Source: JAVBUZ01 sp031554725
GTDB taxonomy: Bacteria > Bacillota > Clostridia > Lachnospirales > Lachnospiraceae
DNA: 12,692 nucleotides
Assembly: GCA_031554725.1 (NCBI GenBank)
Contig: JAVBUZ010000176.1
Coordinates: 1 to 12,692, forward strand
Reading direction: 5' to 3'
The notes under the pieces are model-generated. The model worked only from the letters and a program-made list of their open reading frames with translations, had not been told where the DNA came from and searched no databases. The position numbers were made by a program, and so were the translations under genes. Below, in pieces: positions 6,436 to 12,692 of the stretch. Numbering within the stretch: position 1 is the stretch's first letter; every line of letters starts with the position of its first letter.

Positions 6436-6499
6436 AGAATCACACACTGATTGTCCGATGATTCGGTAAATTACACATGTAAAGATTAGGAGAATGAGA

Positions 6500-7960
6500 A
6501 TGGAAAGATTAAACAAAAATCTTAGTGGAAAAAAAGAAAGACCAATTAAAGTAGTACAGTTTGGTGAAGGAAACTTCCTTCGCGGATTTGTGGATTATAT
6601 GATTGATATTGCAAATGAAAAAGGAGATTTTGGCGGTGATATCGTATTAATCAAACCAATTGAGTTTGGTTCTTTGGATATGTTCCATGATCAGGATTGC
6701 CAATATACAGTATCTCTTCGCGGTATCGTTGATGGAGAGGCAAAAGTATTAAATAGAGTAGTAACTAGCGTAACAGACGTAGTTGATACTTACAATGAAT
6801 ACGAAAAATACAATAACCTAGCAAAAATTGATACCCTACGTTTTGTGGTTTCTAACACAACAGAAGCTGGTATCGTTTATGATGCAACAGATAAATTTGA
6901 AATGGATCCACCAAAAACATTCCCAGGAAAACTAACAAAATTCTTATATACAAGATTTGAAGCATTTAATGGCGATATGAGCAAAGGTTTAGTTATGCTT
7001 CCAGTTGAGCTTATTGATGACAATGGAATTATGCTTAAAAAATGCGTAATGCAGTTAATCGAGCTTTGGGGACTTTCAGATGAATTTAAAAATTGGGTAA
7101 ATGAAGCATGTGTATTTACCTCTACCTTAGTAGATAGAATTATTACAGGCTACCCAAGAGACGAAGTTCAGTCTATTTGGGAAGACCTTGGATATGAAGA
7201 TCAGATTCTTGTAACTGGTGAACCATTTGCACTTTGGGTTATTGAAAGTGATAAAGACATCAGCAAAGAATTCCCTCTTCCACAGGCAGGACTTCCAGTT
7301 ATCTTTACAGATAATCAGAAGCCATACAAACAAAGAAAAGTTCGTATTTTAAATGGAGCACATACATCTTTTGTTTTAGCTTCTTTCCTTGCAGGAAATG
7401 ATATTGTATTAGAATCTATGGAAGATGCAGATGTTAAGAACTTCATGATGAAAACTATTTTCGATGAAGTTATTCCTACACTTACTTTACCAAAAGAAGA
7501 ATTAGAAGAGTTTGCACAGGCAGTTATTACTCGTTTCAACAATCCATACGTTAAACATGCACTACTAGCTATTTCTCTTAACTCAGTATCTAAATGGAGA
7601 GCAAGATGTTTACCAAGTTTCTTAGGATATGTTGAAAAAACAGGAAACCTTCCTGCACACTTAACATTCTCAATTGCAGCATTAATGGCATTCTACACAG
7701 GTACAGAAATCCGTGGAAAAGCCTTAATCGGAAATAGAGACGGAAAAGAATATGAAATTTTAGATGATATGGCTGTACTTGAATTCTTCGCAGCAAATAG
7801 CCAGAAAGAAACTCGTGAGTTTGCGACTGCTTACCTAAGCAATGTAGATTTCCACGGACAGGATTTAACAGAAGTAGCAGGACTTGTAGATGCAATCGTA
7901 GCTTACTTAGATGATATTAAAGCAAATGGTATGAGGGCAGCATTATGCAAAATTTCTTAA
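6500..7960 (+). CDS. uxaB: Tagaturonate reductase (altronate oxidoreductase)
   Basis: This enzyme reduces D-tagaturonate to D-altronate with NADH, the second step of galacturonate breakdown. The 486-residue protein belongs to the mannitol dehydrogenase-type family. An N-terminal dinucleotide-binding region includes VVQFGEGNFLRGF (about residues 18-30), followed by VSNTTEAGI and MLPVELIDDNG. The C-terminal catalytic domain contains KVRILNGAH with the family's Lys280, Asn285 and His288. ATG at 6500 is chosen because AGGAG (6488-6492) is 7 nt upstream; the ATG at 6494 would sit only 1 nt from it and add two residues. The gene overlaps uxaA by 16 bases. Fructuronate reductase (UxuB) is related, but pairing with UxaA and the KPIEFGS-type N-terminus favour UxaB. 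Confidence 0.95.
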   Translation: MERLNKNLSGKKERPIKVVQFGEGNFLRGFVDYMIDIANEKGDFGGDIVLIKPIEFGSLDMFHDQDCQYTVSLRGIVDGEAKVLNRVVTSVTDVVDTYNEYEKYNNLAKIDTLRFVVSNTTEAGIVYDATDKFEMDPPKTFPGKLTKFLYTRFEAFNGDMSKGLVMLPVELIDDNGIMLKKCVMQLIELWGLSDEFKNWVNEACVFTSTLVDRIITGYPRDEVQSIWEDLGYEDQILVTGEPFALWVIESDKDISKEFPLPQAGLPVIFTDNQKPYKQRKVRILNGAHTSFVLASFLAGNDIVLESMEDADVKNFMMKTIFDEVIPTLTLPKEELEEFAQAVITRFNNPYVKHALLAISLNSVSKWRARCLPSFLGYVEKTGNLPAHLTFSIAALMAFYTGTEIRGKALIGNRDGKEYEILDDMAVLEFFAANSQKETREFATAYLSNVDFHGQDLTEVAGLVDAIVAYLDDIKANGMRAALCKIS

Positions 7961-9429
7961 GAATTAATGATAACGACAATGTAGCAGTAGCTATTTTGAC
8001 AATTGTCAAAGGTGAAAGCATTCAGATACCTAACGGCGAAACAGTAACAGCAGTGGAAGAAATCCCTGCTGGTCACAAAATAGCTCTTTGCGATTTAGCA
8101 GAAGGCGCAGAGGTTATTAAATATGGTTTCCGTATTGGATATACCAAAGAAGTTGTAAATAAAGGTGCATGGATTCATACACACAATTTAAAAACAGCTT
8201 TGGGCGACCTGTTAGAATATACCTATGAGCCAACCACAGTAGAAGAAAAGGAAACAGAAGATGTTACCTTTATGGGCTTTGCAAGAAAAGATGGAAAAGC
8301 TGGCGTTCGTAATGAAATCTGGATTGTTCCAACCGTAGGCTGTGTAAATAACGTAGCAACCTCCATTGCAAAACAGGCCAATGCTTTTGTAAAAGGTAGT
8401 GTTGACGAGGTAATTGCTTTCCCACATCCTTATGGTTGTTCTCAGATGGGTGATGATCAAGAGCATACACGTACCATCTTGGCTGATTTGGTAAATCATC
8501 CAAATGCAGGTGGTGTTTTAGTGCTAGGTCTTGGCTGCGAAAATAGTAACATTGATGAATTAAAGAAATATATTGGCGAGTATGATGCAGATAGAGTGAA
8601 ATTCCTAGTAGCACAGGAATGTGAAGATGAAATTGCGGAATCTGTAGAAATTTGCAAAGGCTTAATCGACTATGCATCACAGTTTGAAAGAGAGCCGATC
8701 AGCGTAAGCAAGCTTGTTATTGGTATGAAATGTGGTGGAAGTGATGGATTCTCAGGAATCACAGCCAATCCCCTGGTAGGAAGATTTTCGGATATCCTTA
8801 TTTCTAAAAAGGGTACCACTATTCTTACAGAAGTACCAGAAATGTTTGGAGCAGAAACCATTCTTATGAACCGTTGTAAGGATGAAGTTCTTTTCGACAA
8901 AACAGTTGATTTGATTAATGATTTTAAGAATTACTTTACCAGACATAATCAGACCATTTATGAAAACCCTTCACCAGGTAATAAAAAAGGTGGTATTTCA
9001 ACACTAGAGGATAAATCTTTAGGTTGTACCCAGAAGTCTGGTAGTGCTTATGTAAAAGGCGTTTTAGCTTATGGTGAAACCGTAAAGACTCCCGGCTTAA
9101 ATCTTCTAAGCGCACCAGGAAATGACCTTGTTGCAGCAACAGCACTTGCAGCATCAGGCGCTCAAATCGTTCTATTTACAACAGGACGTGGAACGCCATT
9201 TGCTTCACCAGTACCAACCATGAAGATTTCAACAAACTCTAACCTTGCAAATAAGAAATCAAACTGGATTGACTTTAATGCAGGTGTTTTAGTAGAGGAT
9301 AAGGCAATGGCTGAAACAGCTCAGGAATTATTTGACTACGTAGTTGCAGTCGCATCAGGCACAAAAGTATGTAGCGAAGTAGCAGGCTTCCATGATATGG
9401 CTATTTTCAAACAGGGTGTTACTCTGTAA
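7945..9429 (+). CDS. uxaA: Altronate dehydratase
   Basis: This enzyme dehydrates D-altronate to 2-keto-3-deoxygluconate, the third step of galacturonate breakdown. The 494-residue protein has an N-terminal SAF domain (about residues 10-90, with DNVAVAI and GHKIAL) followed by the galactarate/altronate dehydratase domain. The latter carries VRNEIWIVPTVGCVNN, HPYGCSQMGDDQEHTRTIL, GLGCENSN, MKCGGSDGFSGITANP and TEVPEMFGAE. Cysteines in these motifs are consistent with the metal-dependent active site of the family. Its ATG lies inside the end of uxaB (16-base overlap), with GAGGG upstream inside uxaB, indicating translational coupling. A single fused chain carrying both domains is normal for UxaA. 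It ends before an intrinsic hairpin that separates it from the hydrolase-type genes. Confidence 0.95.
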   Translation: MQNFLRINDNDNVAVAILTIVKGESIQIPNGETVTAVEEIPAGHKIALCDLAEGAEVIKYGFRIGYTKEVVNKGAWIHTHNLKTALGDLLEYTYEPTTVEEKETEDVTFMGFARKDGKAGVRNEIWIVPTVGCVNNVATSIAKQANAFVKGSVDEVIAFPHPYGCSQMGDDQEHTRTILADLVNHPNAGGVLVLGLGCENSNIDELKKYIGEYDADRVKFLVAQECEDEIAESVEICKGLIDYASQFEREPISVSKLVIGMKCGGSDGFSGITANPLVGRFSDILISKKGTTILTEVPEMFGAETILMNRCKDEVLFDKTVDLINDFKNYFTRHNQTIYENPSPGNKKGGISTLEDKSLGCTQKSGSAYVKGVLAYGETVKTPGLNLLSAPGNDLVAATALAASGAQIVLFTTGRGTPFASPVPTMKISTNSNLANKKSNWIDFNAGVLVEDKAMAETAQELFDYVVAVASGTKVCSEVAGFHDMAIFKQGVTL

Positions 9430-9441
9430 TAAAACCTATAT

Positions 9442-9464
9442 GGGCGGGCAAATATTGTCCGCCC
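9442..9464 (+). terminator. Hairpin terminator after uxaA
   Basis: GGGCGGGCAA (9442-9451) pairs with TTGTCCGCCC (9455-9464), a 10-bp stem with one G-T wobble and a 3-nt loop, followed by TTTGTTCTATTT. The T-run is interrupted, so it may terminate only part of the transcripts and lower expression of the genes downstream. Confidence 0.65.
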
Positions 9465-9504
9465 TTTGTTCTATTTAAAAGAAAGGTATTAAATGAGGTA
9501 AAAG

Positions 9505-10038
9505 ATGAAAGAGATGTTATTGAAGGCTTTAAACGGCCAGCAGGAAGAAAAAGAAACAGTGGTAGCACAGATTAAAGCGTTGCCTCGCAATTTGGAAGGC
9601 ATCTTCGATACCACTAGTATTGATTCTAATATATATCTAGCGGGAGGTTTGATATATCCTTTATATGCAGAATATGAAACAAAGGTAAATAGTAAGGCTG
9701 GATATCCAGATATTATGAATCAGATGCGAGTATTAAATAAGAAGGTTAATGACCAGTTTGTAATGGAAAATGTGGCACCTTATTTGCACATGCTTATAGA
9801 CACTATTGAAAAAATCAGCCCAGAAATCTATGAGAACTATAGAGAGCTTGTAGATATGTTTAGAGCGTGCGCGAAGAAGGCAATTACAGAATTTGCATTA
9901 GATGCCCAGAAGCTAAAAGCTGGAATTGAGAAGGAAGAAACAGCAAAAATCCTAGGCGAAGCCATGGATAAGGCATGTAATATAGATGTACTTTTAAAAG
10001 AAAAATACGAAGCTCTTGTAGAGGCGATGTTAAAATAA
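9505..10038 (+). CDS. Shortened GH105/GH88-like protein, probably non-catalytic
   Basis: This 177-residue, helix-rich protein without signal peptide resembles unsaturated glucuronyl/rhamnogalacturonyl hydrolases (GH88/GH105) in three separate blocks. Residues 40-73 (DSNIYLAGGLIYPLYAEYE, then GYPDIMNQM) look like the family's D-x-x-x-M-x-x-P-F segment. Residues 93-128 (YLHMLIDTIEKISPEIYENY, then RELVDMFRACAK) look like its W-Y-A-M-A-L-x-D-T segment. Residues 150-174 look like the end of the S-G-S-A-M helix. The parts in between, normally holding the H-x-W and W-G-R-x-x-G-W active-site motifs, are missing. Full enzymes are about 350 residues. D40 may correspond to the catalytic Asp. The ATG has a GAGG 6 nt upstream and the frame is intact with sensible codons, so it is not obviously a pseudogene. 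It sits between uxaA and the GH28 gene. The homology is from memory of family consensus. Confidence 0.6.
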   Translation: MKEMLLKALNGQQEEKETVVAQIKALPRNLEGIFDTTSIDSNIYLAGGLIYPLYAEYETKVNSKAGYPDIMNQMRVLNKKVNDQFVMENVAPYLHMLIDTIEKISPEIYENYRELVDMFRACAKKAITEFALDAQKLKAGIEKEETAKILGEAMDKACNIDVLLKEKYEALVEAMLK

Positions 10039-10065
10039 AAACCAAAGAAAGGACCTGCTAAAACA

Positions 10066-11622
10066 ATGAATATAAAACATATTATGAGCACAGCCCGAAG
10101 CGCTGTAATTGAAATAGAAGATGGCGGAAGATACTTTACTAATAATGAATATGAAGTAAGAGTAAATGGAAAAGAATACGCAAAAACAAGCCAGACCATA
10201 ACCTCTATCTTTGGATTAAAACCAGAAGAAAACTATGTTATTGAAGTTTTGAAGGGTCAAGAAACATTAGGAAGTGTTTCCTTTAAAACAGATTACGAAT
10301 TTGTAACCTTGGATGTTACTAAGTTCGGCGCAAAAGGGGATGGCGTGCAGGATGATACTCACTTTATTCAGGCCGCAATTATGGCATGTCCCAAAGATAG
10401 TCGTATCCTTTTTCCAGCAGGAACCTACAAAATCACAAGCCTCTTTTTAAAGAGTAACATTCGTATGGAGCTTGCTAAGGGAGCAGAACTAAAGGCGGAT
10501 ACAGACCGTGCACATTTCCCTATTTTTCCACCAATGATTCAAAGCTATGATGAAAAGGATGAGTACAATCTAGGCACATGGGAGGGAAATCCTCTTCCAA
10601 TGTTCACTGGAATTATCTGTGGTGTAGATGTAGAAAATGTAATTATTTATGGTGAAGGTACAATCAACGGAAATGCTTCAAAAGAAAACTGGTGGAATAA
10701 TCCGAAGGTTATGAATATTGCATTTAGACCAAGATTATTTTTTATTAGTGGATGTAAAAATGTAACGTTGCAGGGGGTAAAATTCTGTAATTCCCCATCC
10801 TGGACCCTACACCCATACTTTAGCGATAATCTTAAATTTATTGGTATCACCATTGAAAACCCAAGTGATTCTCCAAATACAGATGGTCTTGACCCAGAGT
10901 CATGCCAGAATATTGACATCTTAGGCGTAAGATTCTCTCTTGGAGATGACTGTATCGCAGTGAAAGCAGGAAAAATCTATATGGGCAAAAAGCATAAGAG
11001 ACCTTCTGCAAACATTCTTGTAAGACAGTGCCTTATGGAAAATGGTCACGGCGCAGTAACACTAGGAAGCGAAATGGCTGGTGGCGTTGTTAACATGACC
11101 GTAGAAGATTGCTATTTCCGTCATACCGATAGAGGACTTCGTATTAAGACCAGAAGAGGTCGTGGAAAGGACGCCATACTAAGTAATATTGTATTTCGTA
11201 ACCTTACCCTAGACCATGTAATGACTCCACTTGTGGTTAACTCCTTCTATTTCTGTGACCCAGATGGAAAGACCGAGTATGTGCAGTCAAGGGAGCTATA
11301 CCCAGTAGATGACCGCACACCAGAAATCAAAAAGATGGTATTTGAAAATATGACCTGTACCAACTGTCACGTGGCAGCAGCCTTCTTCGACGGACTACCA
11401 GAAAAGAAGATTGAAGAAATTGTGATGAAAAACATTTCTATCAGCTATGCAGACAATCCAAAATTCGACGTACCAGCTATGTCAAACGGCGTAGAAAAAA
11501 GTAGCAAACGTGGCCTCTTCGCACGTAACGTAGCAAAGCTTTATATGGAAAACGTTGTAATCGAAGGACAGGTCGGCGAAGCTATGGAATTAATCGGTGT
11601 AGATGAGTTAGAGCAAATTTAA
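10066..11622 (+). CDS. GH28 polygalacturonase, probably intracellular exo-acting
   Basis: This 518-residue glycoside hydrolase family 28 enzyme cleaves alpha-1,4-galacturonosyl bonds of pectin fragments. Residues 1-80 form a beta-rich fibronectin-III-like N-terminal module (EVRVNGKEY, TSIFGLKPEENYVIEVL). The beta-helix starts at VTKFGAKGDGVQDDT (85-98). Catalytic signatures are all present: SPNTDGLD with NTD at 271-273, GDDCIAVKAG with the Asp pair 294-295, GHGAVTLGSE at 327-336 and RIKTRRGRG with RIK at 359-361. There is no signal peptide, so it most likely acts in the cytoplasm on imported oligogalacturonides, like other exo-type GH28 with the same N-terminal module. The ATG has AAAGGA about 12 nt upstream, a rather long spacing; an ATG at 10084 lacks a ribosome binding site. 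The galacturonate released would feed UxaC. Confidence 0.94.
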   Translation: MNIKHIMSTARSAVIEIEDGGRYFTNNEYEVRVNGKEYAKTSQTITSIFGLKPEENYVIEVLKGQETLGSVSFKTDYEFVTLDVTKFGAKGDGVQDDTHFIQAAIMACPKDSRILFPAGTYKITSLFLKSNIRMELAKGAELKADTDRAHFPIFPPMIQSYDEKDEYNLGTWEGNPLPMFTGIICGVDVENVIIYGEGTINGNASKENWWNNPKVMNIAFRPRLFFISGCKNVTLQGVKFCNSPSWTLHPYFSDNLKFIGITIENPSDSPNTDGLDPESCQNIDILGVRFSLGDDCIAVKAGKIYMGKKHKRPSANILVRQCLMENGHGAVTLGSEMAGGVVNMTVEDCYFRHTDRGLRIKTRRGRGKDAILSNIVFRNLTLDHVMTPLVVNSFYFCDPDGKTEYVQSRELYPVDDRTPEIKKMVFENMTCTNCHVAAAFFDGLPEKKIEEIVMKNISISYADNPKFDVPAMSNGVEKSSKRGLFARNVAKLYMENVVIEGQVGEAMELIGVDELEQI

Positions 11623-11634
11623 TATCATATGAAA

Positions 11635-11784
11635 AATTAAAGCGATATGTTCCGCTCTAATTCCGTTTTGCCAAGCATTCCAATGAGCCACAGGCGTACC
11701 TTCGTGTTCGCAAATGTGCTCCACGAAGGCAGAGTCTCATTTTCACGGCAAATAGGAATTATCGCAGAGTATATTGCTTTAATT
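11635..11784. repeat. Imperfect 150-bp inverted repeat (MITE-like element or structured RNA)
   Basis: The 38-nt ends 11635-11672 and 11747-11784 face each other: as plus-strand RNA they give 30 Watson-Crick pairs, 3 G-U pairs and 5 mismatches. The outermost 9 bp (AATTAAAGC and GCTTTAATT) are perfect. Inside are AATGAG/CTCATT (11682-11687 with 11736-11741) and CCTTCGTG/CACGAAGG (11699-11706 with 11722-11729), the latter capped by a GCA/TGC mini-hairpin. No ORF is present. It occupies most of the gap between the GH28 and epimerase genes. I see no clear target-site duplication. Confidence 0.7.
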
Positions 11785-11802
11785 ATTAAATGAGATTATA
11801 TT
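11774..11802 (+). promoter_or_regulatory. Possible promoter of the TIM-barrel gene
   Basis: TTGCTT (11774-11779), a 17-bp spacer and TATATT (11797-11802). The -35 is weak (3 of 6) and lies in the right end of the inverted repeat; the -10 matches 5 of 6. It is 60 nt ahead of the start codon. Confidence 0.3.
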
Positions 11803-11861
11803 TACAAGTAGCAAACATAAAAAACAAAGAATGAAAACATAAAGAACAAGGAGAGAATGGT

Positions 11862-12692
11862 ATGCAGTTAGGGATTAGATTACATGACACGAAAAAATTA
11901 ACGATAGAGGACAGAATTAAGGATGTGCATGATTTAGGTTTTAAGTGTGGGCATTTGGCACTTGGAAAGGTGATTACAGAGTTTCCAACCAATGATGCAG
12001 CGTTAACCCCAGGGCTTGCAATGTATTTAAAAAATATTTTTGCAAAGAATGAAGTGGATATTGCGGTACTTGGCTGTTATTTAAACTTAGCAAACCCAAA
12101 TCCACAGCAGCTAAAGGATATTACACATCGTTATATGGCACACATTCGTTTTGCTTCATGGCTAGGTTGTGGCGTAGTGGGAACAGAAACAGGTGCACCA
12201 AACGAGACTTATACCTATGTGCCAGAAAGCCATGGGGAAGAAGCACTAAAGATGTTTATTGATGGACTTAGACCAGTTGTAAAATATGCAGAACAAATGG
12301 GCGTTGTTGTAGCAATTGAGCCTGTGTGGAAGCATATCGTAAATGGTCCAAAGAGAGCAAGACAGGTATTAGATGAAATAGCATCTCCGAACCTACAGAT
12401 TATTTTAGATCCAGTAAATCTATTAGATATTTGTAATTACAAGGAGCAAGTTGCAGTTGTAGACGAAGCAATTGAAATTTTGGGAAATGATGTTGCAATG
12501 GTACACTTAAAGGATTATATTGTAGAAGATGATAAATTGAAATCTGTTGGTGCAGGTCTTGGAATGATGGATTACACATCCGTTATTAAGTTTATGAAAG
12601 AGAAAAAACCTTTTATTCATGCAACATTAGAAGATACCAATCCTGACAACAACATTCAATGTAAAAATCATATTTTAAAATTATATCAGGAA
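11862..12692 (+). CDS. TIM-barrel sugar isomerase/epimerase (AP endonuclease 2 superfamily), partial at right edge
   Basis: The reading frame is open from an ATG with AAGGAG 8 nt upstream through the window end (277 codons shown). The protein belongs to the xylose-isomerase-like TIM-barrel superfamily that includes D-tagatose 3-epimerase and sugar phosphate isomerases. Likely metal ligands are Glu153 in VAIEP, Asp183 in IILDP and Glu257 in ATLEDTN; HLKD at 215-218 is also typical. MQLGIRLHD at the N-terminus forms the first strand. Size (about 280 residues) suggests that only a few residues or just the stop codon lie beyond the edge. Its position downstream of the GH28 gene points to a uronate or related sugar acid, but the substrate cannot be told from sequence. 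An upstream ATG at 11857 is out of frame and closes at once. Confidence 0.88.
   Translation, partial: MQLGIRLHDTKKLTIEDRIKDVHDLGFKCGHLALGKVITEFPTNDAALTPGLAMYLKNIFAKNEVDIAVLGCYLNLANPNPQQLKDITHRYMAHIRFASWLGCGVVGTETGAPNETYTYVPESHGEEALKMFIDGLRPVVKYAEQMGVVVAIEPVWKHIVNGPKRARQVLDEIASPNLQIILDPVNLLDICNYKEQVAVVDEAIEILGNDVAMVHLKDYIVEDDKLKSVGAGLGMMDYTSVIKFMKEKKPFIHATLEDTNPDNNIQCKNHILKLYQE

Noticed and set aside
6126..6516. Two minus-strand ORFs in the lacI-uxaB intergenic region
   Set aside because: They lie over promoters and operators, lack ribosome binding sites and read as AT-rich noise.
8212..8680. Long minus-strand ORFs inside uxaA
   Set aside because: They are antisense shadows of a strongly conserved gene and carry no family motif or ribosome binding site.
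11786..11992. Minus-strand ORF at the start of the TIM-barrel gene
   Set aside because: It is the antisense of a plus-strand gene with clear superfamily motifs and a strong AAGGAG.
1..12692. CRISPR arrays, tRNA or rRNA genes, prophage or transposase genes, riboswitches
   Set aside because: I read both strands for regularly spaced repeats, tRNA-like folds, transposase motifs and known riboswitch cores and found none.

Overview
The window looks like chromosome from a low-GC, plant-fibre-degrading clostridium, most likely a Lachnospiraceae member close to the Lachnoclostridium (Clostridium) phytofermentans group. I infer this from the AT-rich sequence, strong AGGAGG-type ribosome binding sites, a galacturonate pathway controlled by a LacI-type regulator, and an intracellular GH28 polygalacturonase. 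No database search was possible.

Region 1 (1-1115, minus strand) is a compact three-gene toxin-antitoxin operon of HipBST type. It encodes an Xre-family HipB, a free-standing HipA N-terminal domain (HipS-like), and a HipA-type kinase (HipT-like) that runs off the left edge. The genes overlap as TAATG and ATGA. Three similar inverted repeats lie upstream, about four helical turns apart, and the first sits inside the hipB promoter spacer.

Region 2 (1225-2583, plus strand) is a divergent pair: a small two-helix membrane protein of unknown function and a membrane-anchored alpha/beta hydrolase. A bidirectional terminator separates it from the converging AraC-family regulator gene (2565-3407).

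Region 3 (3575-12692) is a galacturonate/pectin locus organised around a divergent control region at 6069-6499. Leftwards run a LacI-family regulator and uxaC (uronate isomerase). Rightwards run uxaB (tagaturonate reductase), uxaA (altronate dehydratase), a 177-residue protein that looks like a shortened GH105/GH88 domain, a GH28 polygalacturonase without signal peptide, and a TIM-barrel sugar isomerase/epimerase reaching the right edge. Together UxaC, UxaB and UxaA convert D-galacturonate through D-tagaturonate and D-altronate to 2-keto-3-deoxygluconate. GH28 probably supplies galacturonate from imported oligogalacturonides inside the cell. No transporter, KDG kinase or KDPG aldolase is in the window. 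Related 14-bp operator-like sites lie just downstream of both divergent promoters, suggesting that the LacI protein represses itself and both arms of the pathway.

The least explained items are the shortened GH105-like gene, a roughly 150-bp imperfect inverted repeat (11635-11784) inserted between the GH28 gene and the epimerase gene, and the phased operator array of the HipBST operon.
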